Under the pieces are notes generated by a model that saw only the letters and a list, made by a program, of their open reading frames with translations, made no database searches and was not told where the DNA came from. From Lentzea albida (GTDB lineage Bacteria > Actinomycetota > Actinomycetes > Mycobacteriales > Pseudonocardiaceae), in contig NZ_FOFV01000002.1 in NCBI RefSeq assembly GCF_900111005.1, forward strand, positions 620,001-684,000: DNA of 64,000 bases. Direction: 5' to 3'. The position numbers were made by a program, and so were the translations under genes. Position 1 is the first letter of the stretch, and each line of letters opens with the position of its first letter. Shown here in pieces: positions 30,758 through 40,196 of the stretch.

Positions 30758-32083
30758 ATGACTGATCTCGTGGTGGTCCTGCCCGGCATCCTCGGCAGCA
30801 CGCTGCGCAACGCGGACGGCATGGTCTGGGAGGTGTCCGGCAGGGCCGCGTTGCGCGCGGTGCTGACGCTGGGGCGGAGCCTGAAGCGGTTGAAGCTCCC
30901 GGACGGCATCGGCGACGAGCACCCGCAGGACGGCGTCGAGCCCGTCGCGCTGATGTCGGACCTGCACGTCGTCCCGGGCATCTGGACGCCGTTGAAGGGC
31001 TACGACCGGGTCACGCGCCGGATGAACTCCCTGGGCTACACCGTGGAGAAGGGCAACCTGATGCTCTTCGCCTACGACTGGCGGCTGTCGAACCGCTACA
31101 ACGGCGCGTTGCTGGCCCGGCGGGTGGACGAGGCACTGGACCGGATCGGGCCGGACGCCAAGGTCAGCTTCGTGTGCCACTCGATGGGCGGGCTGGTCGC
31201 GCGGTGGTGCGTCGAGCAGTGCGGGATGGCCGAGCGGACCGACAGGCTGATCACCATGGGCACGCCCTACCGCGGGGCCACCGCCGCGCTGGACCAGCTG
31301 GTCAACGGCGTGCGCAAGGGGCTCGGGCCGCTGGCGGTCGACCTGACGGAGTTCGCGCGGTCGATGCCGTCGCTGCACCAGTTGCTGCCCGAGTTCGCGT
31401 GCATCGAGTCACCCGGCGGGCTCCTCAAGACCACGGAGGTGTCGTTGCCCGAACTCGACACGAAGATGGTCACGGACGCGATGGCGTTCCACAGCGCGTT
31501 GACCGACTCGTTCGCCGACCAGACGTACGCGATCCTCGGCGGTAAGCAGCCCACGGCCACCACGGCGCGCATCTCTGACGGCAAAGTCACCTGCTATCGG
31601 ACATATGAAGGCGAAGAGCTGTACGGCGATGCGACCGTACCGATGGTCGGTGCCGCACGGCGTGGGCTCGCGTTGTCGTCGAACACGCTGCACCGCGTGA
31701 CGGAGCAGCACACGTCGTTGCAGGACAACGCCGCCGTGTTGGACGCCGTCGAGTCGTTCCTGACCGCGAAGGCCATCGTGCCGCGCAACGTGACGGTGAC
31801 CGAGCCCCAGGTCGTCGTGCCCGACCTCGTGCTCACCGGGGAGGACCTGGAGGTCACCGTCGAGCTGAAGGACACGGCTCCGCGGGCGGTGAAGGTGGCG
31901 GTGGTCGACGAGAACGGCAAACAGGTCGAATCGCGCAGTCCGGCGATTTCCGAGAAGATGGCCGTGAGATTCGGAGAATTGGCCCCCGGCGCTTACTACG
32001 TGCAGGTCAGCGGCATTTCGGTAGGCGCTCCGGTGGTCCCGGTGACCAGCGCGGTGCTCGTCGCGGATTGCCCCCCGGTCTGA
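30758..32083 (+). CDS. LCAT/PGAP1-like alpha/beta hydrolase (lipase/acyltransferase)
   Basis: 441 residues; ATG 30758 directly follows the caspase-like gene's TAG. Landmarks of the lecithin:cholesterol acyltransferase group are the oxyanion region LPGILGS at residues 8-14, FAYDWRLSN near 105, the nucleophile elbow CHSMGG with Ser142, the acid in GDATVP, and the His in EQHTSL. There is no signal peptide, so it acts in the cytoplasm or on the inner membrane face. Residues about 340-441 form a beta-rich Ig/carboxypeptidase-regulatory-like domain ([20 protein letters not shown]). A phospholipid-hydrolysing effector switched on by the caspase-like partner is an attractive inference; substrate is not shown by sequence. 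Confidence 0.87.
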   Translation: MTDLVVVLPGILGSTLRNADGMVWEVSGRAALRAVLTLGRSLKRLKLPDGIGDEHPQDGVEPVALMSDLHVVPGIWTPLKGYDRVTRRMNSLGYTVEKGNLMLFAYDWRLSNRYNGALLARRVDEALDRIGPDAKVSFVCHSMGGLVARWCVEQCGMAERTDRLITMGTPYRGATAALDQLVNGVRKGLGPLAVDLTEFARSMPSLHQLLPEFACIESPGGLLKTTEVSLPELDTKMVTDAMAFHSALTDSFADQTYAILGGKQPTATTARISDGKVTCYRTYEGEELYGDATVPMVGAARRGLALSSNTLHRVTEQHTSLQDNAAVLDAVESFLTAKAIVPRNVTVTEPQVVVPDLVLTGEDLEVTVELKDTAPRAVKVAVVDENGKQVESRSPAISEKMAVRFGELAPGAYYVQVSGISVGAPVVPVTSAVLVADCPPV

Positions 32084-32121
32084 CCGGGAGGACGATTCAC
32101 CTCTGGCACGGAGGAGGCACG

Positions 32122-33888
32122 ATGACCACGATCAAGCCAACGCCCGTGGTGCCCCATCCCGGGGCCGCGCGCGCCCGGCCGAAGGGCTCGTACTTCCTGT
32201 CGTTGTTCAAGACGACGGATCCCAAGCAGATCGGGATCATGTACCTCACGACGTCGTTCGTGTTCTTCTTGATCGGCGGCGTGATGGCGCTGCTGATGCG
32301 CGGCGAGCTGGCACGGCCGGGGCTGCAGTTCCTGTCGAACGAGCAGTACAACCAGTTGTTCACCATGCACGGCACGATCATGCTGCTGCTGTACGCGACG
32401 CCCATCCTGTTCGGCTTCGCGAACTTCGTCCTGCCCCTGCAGATCGGTTCGCCGGACGTCGCGTTCCCGCGCCTGAACGCCTTCTCGTACTGGCTGTACC
32501 TGTTCGGCGGCATCATCGTGGTCGCCGGGTTCCTCACGCCGGGCGGCGCGGCGGACTTCGGCTGGTTCGCCTACACGCCGCTGTCGTCGGCGGTGCACTC
32601 GCCGGGTGTCGGCGCGGACTTGTGGATCATGGGCCTGGCGGTGTCCGGCCTCGGCACGATCCTCGGCGCGGTCAACATGACGACGACCGTCGTGTGCCTG
32701 CGGGCGCCGGGCATGACGATGTTCCGGATGCCGATCTTCACCTGGAACATCCTGGTGACGTCCGTGCTGATCCTGCTGGCGTTCCCGATCCTCACGGCCG
32801 CGTTGATGGGCCTGGCTGCGGACCGGCACCTCGGGGCGCACGTGTTCGACCCGGCCAACGGCGGCGTGATCCTGTGGCAGCACCTGTTCTGGTTCTTCGG
32901 CCACCCCGAGGTCTACATCGTGGCGTTGCCGTTCTTCGGGATCGTGACGGAGATCTTCCCCGTTTTCAGCCGCAAACCGTTGTTCGGCTACAAGGGGTTG
33001 GTGTTCGCCACTCTCGCGATCGCCATGCTGTCCGTGGCCGTGTGGGCGCACCACATGTACGCGACGGGCGCGGTGCTGCTGCCGTTCTTCGCGCTGATGA
33101 CGTTCCTCATCGCGGTGCCGACGGGCATCAAGTTCTTCAACTGGATCGGCACGATGTGGAAGGGGCAGCTCACGTTCGAGACGCCGATGCTGTTCTCGAT
33201 CGGCTTCCTCGTGACGTTCCTCTTCGGCGGCCTGACGGGCATCCTGCTCGCCTCGCCGGCGCTCGACTTCCACGTGTCCGACACCTACTTCGTGGTGGCG
33301 CACTTCCACTACGTGCTGTTCGGCACGATCGTGTTCGCCACCTACGCCGGCATCTACTTCTGGTTCCCGAAGATGACCGGCCGGATGCTCAACGAGCCAC
33401 TGGGCAAGTTGCACTTCTGGACGACGTTCTTCGGGTTCCACGGCACGTTCCTGGTGCAGCACTGGCTGGGCAACGAGGGCATGCCGCGCCGCTACGCCGA
33501 CTACCTGCCGTCGGACGGCTTCACGTTCCTCAACACGTTCTCGACGATCGGCTCGTTCCTGCTCGGCGCGTCCGTGCTCCCGTTCGTGTGGAACGTCTTC
33601 CGGTCCTACCGCTACGGCGACCCGGCCCCGCACGACGACCCGTGGGGCTACGGCAACTCCCTGGAGTGGGCGACGACGTCACCGCCGCCGCGGCACAACT
33701 TCAAGGAGCTGCCGCGCATCCGCTCGGAGCGGCCGGCGTTCGAGCTGCACTACCCGCACATGGTCGAGCGGATGCGGGACGAGGCGCACTTCTCGCTGAC
33801 CCATCCCGGCAAGCACCGGGCGGGCAAGGACGAGGTCACCGAGAAGGCGCTCGCGTCGACGCACCGCGACGGGACCGACGAGGACTGA
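32122..33888 (+). CDS. ctaD: Cytochrome c oxidase subunit I (aa3 type)
   Basis: 588 residues from ATG 32122, with GGAGGAGG 5-12 bases upstream. It is the catalytic haem-copper subunit of terminal oxidase: twelve membrane helices, the low-spin haem ligand in [15 protein letters not shown] (CuB His and cross-linked Tyr), WAHHMY (two CuB His), and [10 protein letters not shown] carrying the haem a3 and haem a ligands. The C-terminal 70 residues are cytoplasmic and charged. It stands alone; ctaC and ctaE are not nearby, which is usual in actinobacteria, where several ctaD copies may exist. Whether this is the main or an extra copy cannot be told here. Confidence 0.97.
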   Translation: MTTIKPTPVVPHPGAARARPKGSYFLSLFKTTDPKQIGIMYLTTSFVFFLIGGVMALLMRGELARPGLQFLSNEQYNQLFTMHGTIMLLLYATPILFGFANFVLPLQIGSPDVAFPRLNAFSYWLYLFGGIIVVAGFLTPGGAADFGWFAYTPLSSAVHSPGVGADLWIMGLAVSGLGTILGAVNMTTTVVCLRAPGMTMFRMPIFTWNILVTSVLILLAFPILTAALMGLAADRHLGAHVFDPANGGVILWQHLFWFFGHPEVYIVALPFFGIVTEIFPVFSRKPLFGYKGLVFATLAIAMLSVAVWAHHMYATGAVLLPFFALMTFLIAVPTGIKFFNWIGTMWKGQLTFETPMLFSIGFLVTFLFGGLTGILLASPALDFHVSDTYFVVAHFHYVLFGTIVFATYAGIYFWFPKMTGRMLNEPLGKLHFWTTFFGFHGTFLVQHWLGNEGMPRRYADYLPSDGFTFLNTFSTIGSFLLGASVLPFVWNVFRSYRYGDPAPHDDPWGYGNSLEWATTSPPPRHNFKELPRIRSERPAFELHYPHMVERMRDEAHFSLTHPGKHRAGKDEVTEKALASTHRDGTDED

Positions 33889-33899
33889 GAACCGGCGTG

Positions 33900-33927
33900 G
33901 CGGGCCGTCCGCGAGGCGACGGCCCGC
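33900..33927. terminator. Hairpin terminator between converging ctaD and SCO6745-family gene
   Basis: 33900-33909 pairs perfectly with 33918-33927 (10 bp, GC-rich, 8-nt loop), between stops at 33888 and 33947. Confidence 0.75.
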
Positions 33928-33946
33928 TCGGCGCCAACGACTTCGC

Positions 33947-34759
33947 TCAGCGGCGGCCGGGCAGCAGACCACCCTCCACGACGGCCTTGCTCAGCGGCGC
34001 GGCCAGTTCGACGAACCGCTGCTTCTCCTGGTCGCTCAGGACGTCGTAGGCCGGCGCGGCCATGCGGTCCGTGTCGTCCTCGATGCCGTTGCGCAGCTCA
34101 CGGCCCTTGTCGGTGAGGAGCTGGTCCTCGCCGACGAGCCCGCGGTGCTGCAGGTCCTCGACCGTGGCGTCCCACTGCTCTCGCGACCACGCACGGGTCT
34201 TGCGCAACGCGTCGGCCGGGTAGTCGCCCGTTGCGACGTGCAGCACCAACGCCTCGATGCCGGAGATGTTGTGCCTCAGCAGGGCCGCGAGGTGGCCGTC
34301 GCCGCGGAACTCGCGCAGCAGCGTCTGGGCGTGGAACAGCTGCAGCAGCGTGTCGTCCGGCCACGGCAGGCTCGCGTGCGCGGCGAACAGCGTGCGGCCC
34401 TGCGGCATGTCCTTGGACCGCTCGGCCGCTCGCTTCGCGAGCTCGGTGATCTCCTTGAGGTCGTCGGGCAGCACCTTGCGGAGGGCCTCGTCCGCCGCCT
34501 CCCAGCGCAGCTCCAGCATGCGCTGCGGCGTGACCTTCTCCCACGCCTGCGGGATGCGCGCACGCACGATCTCGGGGTTGAAGTTGTAGAACGTCGCGAT
34601 CACGACCTCGGCCCCGACCGCGCCCATCGCCGCGGCGCGGGACGCGAAGTACCCACCTGGCCGGTCGAGCCCGACGCTCGCGTACCGGGAGTCCGCCTCG
34701 GGGGCGAAGTAGATCATTCCGTGCACGGCCTCGAGCGAGCGGAAGAGAGTCCTGATCAT
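33947..34759 (-). CDS. SCO6745 family protein (SalK-like, helix-turn-helix)
   Basis: 270 residues from ATG 34759; TAGGTT (minus strand, 34766-34771) ends 6 bases before it, so the mRNA is probably leaderless. The N-terminus has LEAVHGMIYFAPEA, followed by AAAMGAVGAEVVIATFYNFNPE; the second half is a winged-helix-like region (ALRKTRAWSREQWDATVEDLQHRGLV...LTDKGRELR). This is the family of SCO6745/SalK found across actinobacteria, often listed as a MarR-like or unknown protein. Whether it binds DNA or a small molecule is not known. It is divergent from the DUF4240 gene. Confidence 0.82.
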   Translation of the reverse strand: MIRTLFRSLEAVHGMIYFAPEADSRYASVGLDRPGGYFASRAAAMGAVGAEVVIATFYNFNPEIVRARIPQAWEKVTPQRMLELRWEAADEALRKVLPDDLKEITELAKRAAERSKDMPQGRTLFAAHASLPWPDDTLLQLFHAQTLLREFRGDGHLAALLRHNISGIEALVLHVATGDYPADALRKTRAWSREQWDATVEDLQHRGLVGEDQLLTDKGRELRNGIEDDTDRMAAPAYDVLSDQEKQRFVELAAPLSKAVVEGGLLPGRR

Positions 34760-34804
34760 GCCTACAACCTAGAACGTCGCGGCTCGTAAGTCAGGCGCCG
34801 AAAT

Positions 34805-34826
34805 TGTCAGACCCCTCTGCCACGCT
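34805..34826 (+). promoter_or_regulatory. PafBC-like promoter (imperfect -10), DUF4240 gene
   Basis: TGTCAGAC at 34805-34812, 8 bases, then CACGCT at 34821-34826. The first base of the -10 (C for T) departs from TAnnnT; the rest fits. The GTG start at 34834 is 7 bases downstream. Confidence 0.55.
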
Positions 34827-34833
34827 TCTCGAC

Positions 34834-35370
34834 GTGGACCCGAACACCTTCTGGAAGCTCATCGCCGCGGCCCGGGCGAGCGTCCCCGACCCGTCCGACG
34901 GCCACGCCGTCGCCGCCGCGGCCACCACGTTGCTGGCCGAGCGCCCGCCCGCCGAGATCGTCGCGGCCCAGCAGACCCTGTGGGAGCTGCTGACCGCCTC
35001 GTACCGGAACCCGCTGTGGGCGGCGGCGTACATCCTCAACGGCGGCTGCTCGGACGACGGCTTCGACTACTTCCGCGGCTGGCTCGTGACCCAGGGCGAG
35101 GAGGTCTACACGGCCGCCCTGGCCGATCCCGACTCGCTGGCGTCCTTACCGGCGGTGGTGGCGGCCGCCGACTCCGGCGACGAGTTCGAGTGCGAGGACG
35201 CCCTGTCCATCGCCTGGAACGCGCACATCAAGGCGACGGGCATGCAGTTGCCGCAGGACGCGTTCCGGATCCGCTACCCGGAGCTCGACCCGGACTGGGA
35301 CTTCGACTTCGACGACAGCGCCGAACTCGCGGCCCGCCTGCCCAGGCTGGCCGCGCTCCACGACCTCTGA
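34834..35370 (+). CDS. DUF4240 domain-containing protein
   Basis: 178 residues from GTG 34834, chosen because it sits at leaderless distance from a PafBC-like promoter. The DUF4240 pattern is visible: MDPNTFWKLIAAAR at the start, LWAAAYILNGGCSDDGFDYFRGWLV (here LWAAAYILNGG and SDDGFDYFRGWL), then YTAALADPDSLA and the acidic C-terminus DPDWDFDFDDS. Function is unknown; the family often neighbours stress and DNA-interacting genes such as WGR proteins. A damage-responsive promoter would be a useful clue. It converges on the VWA gene 14 bp away. Confidence 0.85.
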   Translation: MDPNTFWKLIAAARASVPDPSDGHAVAAAATTLLAERPPAEIVAAQQTLWELLTASYRNPLWAAAYILNGGCSDDGFDYFRGWLVTQGEEVYTAALADPDSLASLPAVVAAADSGDEFECEDALSIAWNAHIKATGMQLPQDAFRIRYPELDPDWDFDFDDSAELAARLPRLAALHDL

Positions 35371-35383
35371 GGTCCTGCCGAGG

Positions 35384-37312
35384 TCACCGCCTGCGGCGCC
35401 GCGACCTCAGGTAGTCGCTCACCACAGCGGCCCCGAGTCCTTCCTCGTCCGCCGAGACGACCCGGCCACCACCCCGCCGGGCCACGATGTCGACGAACGC
35501 GGCCAGCCGGGGGTCGTCGCCCAGCTTGAACACCGAGATCGTCGCCCCGAGCCGGGCCAGCCCGTCCACCTCGTTCAACGTCTTGGTCAACGTCCGCGGC
35601 AGCGGCGGGTAGTTGAACTCCGCATCCCCGTCGGGCTCCAGGTGCGCCGTCGGCTCGCCGTCGGTCACCACCAGCACCACGGGCTGCGCGTCGGGATGCC
35701 GCCGCACGTGCCGGCCGGCGAGCAGCAACGCGTGGTGCAGGTTGGTCCCCTGCTCCCACACCCCTTCCAACGCCGTCAGCTGACCGATGTCCACGGCCTC
35801 GGCATAACGCCCGAACGTCACCAACTGCAGCGCGTCCGTGCGGAACCGGGTGCGCACGAGGTGGTGCAGCGCCAGGGCCGTGCGCTTCATCGGCACCCAA
35901 CGCCCGTCCTGCACCATCGACCAGGAGGTGTCCACGCACAACGCCACAGCGGCACGCGTCCGGTGTTCGGTCTCGGACACCTCGAGGTCGACCACGTCCA
36001 GGGACATCGAGCCCGAGCGCAGCACGGAGTTGCGCAGGGTGCGCGGCACGTCCCAGGGCTCGGTGTCGCCGAACTGCCACGGCCGCGTCGAGCCGATCAG
36101 CTCTCCGGCGGCGCCGGCGGACGACGTCTCGCGCGAGCCCTGCGCCGAGCGGAGCTGGTCGACGACACCGCGCAGCGCCGTCTCTCCCAGGCGGCGCAAC
36201 GCCTTGGGCGTCAGCCGCAGCGAGCCGTCGGGGGCGCGTTCCACGATGTTCTGCGACCGCAGCGCCTTCTCGAGCTCGGCCAGCCGGCGGGCGTCGACCG
36301 AGGCCGACTCGCCCAGCTGGCGTTCGAGCGCCTCCAGGTCGATGTCCTCCAGGCGGGCGCCCGGATACGACTGGGAGAGCTGCTCGGCCAGGGCGTCGAG
36401 CTCGGCGAGGTCCGCCATCGCCTGCGCGCCCTCGCCGAGGCCGAGCGGGTCCTGGCCGCGGAAGCGCGCGGACGACGTCCAGTCCTCGCCGGGACGCAGC
36501 CGTTGCAGCAACGAGTCCAGAGCGGACAGCTGTGAGCCGATGCCGCCGAAGGCCTGCTGCGACAGCGCGGAGAGCTCGGCGCGCTGGGCGTCGGTCATCG
36601 AGTTCATCATGCGTTGCGCCGCGGCCGATCGGGCGGCGAGCGCGTCGATGAGCTCGTCGACGTTGCGGGGCTTCTCGGGGAAGAAGTCGCCGTGCCTGCG
36701 CATGAAGTCGTCGAACATGCGCGGCGTGTCCGGGGAGCCGGAGGCGTGTGCTTCCAGCAACGTGTTCAGGTCCCGCAGCATCCGCTGGATGCGTTCGACG
36801 TCGCGGGAGTCCACGTTGGACAGCGCGTCCTTCATGCCCTGGAAGCGCTGGTCCAGCAGCTCACGGCCGAGCAGGTCGCGGATCTGCTGGAACGCCTCGC
36901 GGGCCTCCTCGGAACGCCAGTCGTAGTTCGACAGCTCCTGCACGGCCGCGGCGGTGCCCTGCGGGAGGGCGTCGAGCTGGGCCTCGCGGAAGCGCGCGTC
37001 GTCGGACGGGTCCGGGAACAACGCGCGGCGCTCGGCCTCCAGCGCCCTGTCGAGCAGCTGCCGGACCTCGGTCAGCGTGCCGTCCAGGCGGTGCCGGCGC
37101 TGGATCGACGCGCGGCGCTGCCACAGGCGTGAGGTCAGGTCGTCGAGGCCGCGGGTGCCGTCGACGCCGCGGCGCAGCAGTTCGCGCAGGGCGGACTGCG
37201 GTGAGGCGCCCTCCATGATCTCGCGGCCGAGCTCGTCCACGGCCGCGCGGAGGTCCACCGGGGGCGCCAGCGGGTCGGCGCCGCCGCCCCAGCGTCCGTA
37301 GCGGTATCTCAT
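35384..37312 (-). CDS. VWA-domain protein, magnesium-chelatase-like partner (Rv0959-like)
   Basis: 642 residues. ATG 37312 overlaps the AAA+ gene stop (ATGA). The N-terminal 430 residues are helical and charged with many Leu/Arg/Glu. The C-terminal VWA domain has the MIDAS motif VDTSWSM (DxSxS variant) near residue 447, a Thr in EQGTNLHH and TDGEPT. It belongs to the ChlD/CoxE-like set of metal-dependent VWA partners of MoxR or ChlI AAA+ ATPases. Such pairs act as chaperones that insert metals or remodel enzymes. The target here is unknown; no chelatase large subunit is present, so chlorophyll or B12 cobalt insertion is not indicated. Confidence 0.85.
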   Translation of the reverse strand: MRYRYGRWGGGADPLAPPVDLRAAVDELGREIMEGASPQSALRELLRRGVDGTRGLDDLTSRLWQRRASIQRRHRLDGTLTEVRQLLDRALEAERRALFPDPSDDARFREAQLDALPQGTAAAVQELSNYDWRSEEAREAFQQIRDLLGRELLDQRFQGMKDALSNVDSRDVERIQRMLRDLNTLLEAHASGSPDTPRMFDDFMRRHGDFFPEKPRNVDELIDALAARSAAAQRMMNSMTDAQRAELSALSQQAFGGIGSQLSALDSLLQRLRPGEDWTSSARFRGQDPLGLGEGAQAMADLAELDALAEQLSQSYPGARLEDIDLEALERQLGESASVDARRLAELEKALRSQNIVERAPDGSLRLTPKALRRLGETALRGVVDQLRSAQGSRETSSAGAAGELIGSTRPWQFGDTEPWDVPRTLRNSVLRSGSMSLDVVDLEVSETEHRTRAAVALCVDTSWSMVQDGRWVPMKRTALALHHLVRTRFRTDALQLVTFGRYAEAVDIGQLTALEGVWEQGTNLHHALLLAGRHVRRHPDAQPVVLVVTDGEPTAHLEPDGDAEFNYPPLPRTLTKTLNEVDGLARLGATISVFKLGDDPRLAAFVDIVARRGGGRVVSADEEGLGAAVVSDYLRSRRRRR

Positions 37313-38700
37313 CCGTACACCGATCGGTCGTCGTCGGAGGAGTTGTCCTTCGACAGGTGGCGGGTCAGGTAGAGCGACTCCAGGGCCAGTTCCACGGCGG
37401 AGGCGATGCGGCCGACGGGGTCCTTCGGGCCCGCGCCCAGCCGGGCCGCGACCTCGTGCAGGATCGGGAGCTCCGGCAACGCCGCCAGCAGGTCGCCCGC
37501 GTGCACCCGGTCGCCGGTCGCCACGGGGTGGCCGTCGGAGACGACCTCGGCGAGCGCGCGGAGGTTCAGCCCGGCCAGGCGCGCGCGTGCCGTGTCGGCG
37601 ATCGAGCGGCGCAGCAGGTGGACCAGCACCTCCTCCTCGCGGCCCTCCTCCCCCGCCTCGAACTCGAGCTTGCCGCGCAGCACGTCCGGCACCGACTCGA
37701 GGTCGACCGGGCGGGCGATGGCCGGGCTCTCGCCGATCAGCGCGGACCGGCGCAGGGCCGACGCCGCGACGGTCTCCGCCGCCGCGATCGCGAAGCGCGC
37801 CGACACGCCGGAGCGCTGGTCGATCGACGACGACTCGCGCAGGTGGCGCACGAACCGGGCGATGATCTCCAGCAGGTGGTCGCCCACCTCGGCGACGAGC
37901 TCGGCCTCCTGGCGGACCATGTCGACCTCGGCGTCGACCTCCAGCGGGTAGTGCGTGCGGACCTCGGCGCCGAAGCGGTCCTTGAGCGGCGTGATGATGC
38001 GGCCGCGGTTCGTGTAGTCCTCGGGGTTCGCGGTCGCCACGAGCAGCACGTCGAGAGGCAGCCGCAGCGTGTAGCCGCGGACCTGGATGTCGCGCTCCTC
38101 CATGACGTTGAGCAGCGACACCTGGATGCGTTCGGCCAGGTCGGGGAGCTCGTTGATGGCGATGATGCCGCGGTGTGCGCGCGGGAGCATGCCGTAGTGG
38201 ATCGTCTCGGGGTCGCCGAGCGACCGGCCCTCGGCGACCTTCACCGGGTCGACGTCGCCGACCAGGTCGCCGACGGACGTGTCGGGGGTCGCGAGCTTCT
38301 CGGCGTAGCGCTCATCGCGGTGCCGCCACACCACCGGCAGGTCGTCACCGAGTTCGGCGGCACGGCGCCTCGACTCGGGCGTGATCGGGTCGAGCGGGTG
38401 TTCGCCCAGCTCGGAGCCCTCGATCACGGGCGTCCACTCGTCGAGCAACGAGATCAGCGTGCGCAGCAGGCGGGTCTTGCCCTGCCCTCTCTCCCCGAGC
38501 AGGACGACGTCGTGGCCCGCCAGCAGCGCGCGTTCGAGCTGCGGGAGCACCGTGCGGTCGAAACCGACGATGCCGGGCCACGGGTTGCGTCCTTCGCGCA
38601 GGGCCGCGAGGAGGTTCTCCCTGATCTCGGTCTTGACGCCGCGCGGCAGGTGCCCGGCGGCGCGCAGTTCGCCCGCCGTGCGGGCCAGGTTCTGGGTCAC
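37309..38700 (-). CDS. AAA+ ATPase, magnesium-chelatase ChlI-like (Rv0958-like)
   Basis: 463 residues from GTG 38700, which lies 7 bases after a minus-strand TAGCGT (38708-38713); a start 18 bases further upstream would precede the -10. Walker A is GERGQGKT near residue 90. The Walker B segment reads GIIAINELPDL, with Asn where most ATPases have Asp. Sensor 1 is VATANPEDYTNRG, and an arginine finger lies in PLKDRFG. The C-terminal helical domain is long. It forms an operon with the VWA gene and is presumed to power that partner. It is divergent from the YcxB-like gene. Confidence 0.88.
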   Translation of the reverse strand: MTQNLARTAGELRAAGHLPRGVKTEIRENLLAALREGRNPWPGIVGFDRTVLPQLERALLAGHDVVLLGERGQGKTRLLRTLISLLDEWTPVIEGSELGEHPLDPITPESRRRAAELGDDLPVVWRHRDERYAEKLATPDTSVGDLVGDVDPVKVAEGRSLGDPETIHYGMLPRAHRGIIAINELPDLAERIQVSLLNVMEERDIQVRGYTLRLPLDVLLVATANPEDYTNRGRIITPLKDRFGAEVRTHYPLEVDAEVDMVRQEAELVAEVGDHLLEIIARFVRHLRESSSIDQRSGVSARFAIAAAETVAASALRRSALIGESPAIARPVDLESVPDVLRGKLEFEAGEEGREEEVLVHLLRRSIADTARARLAGLNLRALAEVVSDGHPVATGDRVHAGDLLAALPELPILHEVAARLGAGPKDPVGRIASAVELALESLYLTRHLSKDNSSDDDRSVYG

Positions 38701-38789
38701 CCCGACGACGCTACGCACCGAATCCGGACCCGTCGATGTGGAGCAACTCCAGGCGCGGGCGGAACGCGTGCGCCAGAATGCGGGGCGAC

Positions 38790-39281
38790 ATGAGTGACAG
38801 CGTTGATTTCAGATGGGCCCCCTCCCCCGCCGACTGGCGTGCCAGCCTGCGCGCGATGGTGCCGATGTTCCGATGGGCGCCGTGGTTCGCGCTCGCGTTC
38901 GCGGCGATCTCGCTCGTGCAGCTGTTCGTCCTGGGCGGACCGGTCTTCGTGGGGATCTTCGGGCTGGTGTGCGCGCTGGTCATCGGCCTGATGGAGCCGG
39001 TAGCGGTGTGGTGGCGGTTCTCGTCCGACGAGATGATCAGCCGGACGGTGGTCGGCAGCGCCGACGCCCAGTCGTTCCGGATGGCCGTGGGCGCCGCGGT
39101 GCGCGAGGAGATCGTCTGGCAGGAGCTGCCGGGCTGGACCGAGACGCGGCAGGGCTTCGTCCTGGAGACGCTGGACGAGGGCGCGGCGTCGCTGTCCGTG
39201 CCGCACCGGGCCTTCGCGTCCGATGAGGACCTGACGTCGTTCCGTTCGCTGCTCGAGAACAACATCGGTCCGGCGAAGTAG
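38790..39281 (+). CDS. YcxB-like two-helix membrane protein
   Basis: 163 residues from ATG 38790. A short hydrophilic N-terminus (VDFRWAPSPADWRASLRAM) precedes two hydrophobic segments (WFALAFAAISLVQLFVL and VFVGIFGLVCALVIGL). The C-terminal domain has ISRTVVGSADAQSF, WQELPGWTETRQGFVL and SVPHRAFASDEDLTSFRSLL, matching the YcxB-like family, where a small soluble domain follows a membrane hairpin. Function unknown. It is divergent from the AAA+/VWA operon across about 90 bp. Confidence 0.78.
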   Translation: MSDSVDFRWAPSPADWRASLRAMVPMFRWAPWFALAFAAISLVQLFVLGGPVFVGIFGLVCALVIGLMEPVAVWWRFSSDEMISRTVVGSADAQSFRMAVGAAVREEIVWQELPGWTETRQGFVLETLDEGAASLSVPHRAFASDEDLTSFRSLLENNIGPAK

Positions 39282-39341
39282 GTGTCTCGGATCGGGCACA
39301 CCGGGTGGGGCTCGCGGGGCCGGGCCACGTAATCTCGTCGG

Positions 39342-40139
39342 GTGTCCTGTGCAAGTGCCACGCTGGTCGTGTGGACGTCGGGATGGCTGCACGGCCTGGC
39401 CGCCGCCGACGACGTCCTCGACGCCCTGCACACGTGGGCCGAGCAGCACGAGGTGGTGGCCGACGACGACGGCACCGCCACGGCGCTCGACCTCCCCGGT
39501 CCCGACGAGGCCCCCGTGGGTCCCGCCCTGCTGCTGGCCGCCCTGCGGCGCGCGGGCGCGACCTCGGCGCGGCTGGTCCTGCCCGTGCCGGGCGACGTAC
39601 GAGGGCTGGGAGGCAAGGGCACCCTCGCGACGTGCGCGCTGCGTTCCGGTGAGGCGCTCGTGGTCCCGTCCGTGCACATCGGGCTCGTGCCGAAGATCGT
39701 GGCCGACGGCGTGATGCGCTGGACGGTGTTCGACCTGCCGTCCTCCAACGGCCTGGAGCACATCCCGATCGGCGAGGCCGAGGCCGGGCTGGGCACCGCG
39801 CTGCGCGAGGCGACGGCGGCACTGGCCGCGCTGGACGTGGCCAAGCACCGCCCGAACGTGCGCAAGGAGATCGCCGACCTGGCGGCGGAGAACTCCACGC
39901 TGCCGTGGCCGGACGCGATGCCGCCCAGGGCGCTGCGCGTGCTGCAGCGGGCCGCCGAGGTCGCCGCGATCGTGTCGGTGGCCAGCGCGGACTCGCCCGG
40001 TGGCGCGTTGTCGGCGTCGGCGATGACGGCCCGCACGGAGGCGCTGCGCCCGGTGGCCCAGGCCGTGCGTCGCGCACGGTGCGCGGCGGTCGACGAGGCC
40101 GTGCGCGTGCTGGCGGACAGCGGCGCCGGTCGTCACTGA
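39342..40139 (+). CDS. Conserved actinobacterial hypothetical protein
   Basis: 265 residues from GTG 39342; TAATCT (39330-39335) ends 6 bases before the start, so it is likely leaderless. It is an Ala-rich soluble protein with blocks WTSGWLHGLAAADDVL, LLAALRRAGATSARLVLPVPGDVRGL, GEALVVPSVHIGLVPKIVADGVMRW (split as GEALVVPSVHIGLV and PKIVADGVMRW) and LPWPDAMPPRALRVLQRAAE. The conserved-looking prolines and glycines suggest a real fold, but I do not recognise a family or catalytic motif. No membrane helices. The next gene has its own promoter. Confidence 0.7.
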   Translation: MSCASATLVVWTSGWLHGLAAADDVLDALHTWAEQHEVVADDDGTATALDLPGPDEAPVGPALLLAALRRAGATSARLVLPVPGDVRGLGGKGTLATCALRSGEALVVPSVHIGLVPKIVADGVMRWTVFDLPSSNGLEHIPIGEAEAGLGTALREATAALAALDVAKHRPNVRKEIADLAAENSTLPWPDAMPPRALRVLQRAAEVAAIVSVASADSPGGALSASAMTARTEALRPVAQAVRRARCAAVDEAVRVLADSGAGRH

Positions 40140-40196
40140 CCCAAACGAGTGGTTCTCCCCCGCTGACCCGTCCTGACCGGCCAACTCCCCCAGAAC

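Noticed and set aside
35384..38700. Magnesium chelatase or cobaltochelatase assignment for the AAA+/VWA pair
   Set aside because: No large (ChlH/CobN) subunit or tetrapyrrole genes are adjacent, and the pair matches the general Rv0958/Rv0959 type.
37357..38793. 478-codon plus-strand open frame opposite the AAA+ ATPase
   Set aside because: Antisense shadow; no domain, and it would swallow the divergent promoter region.
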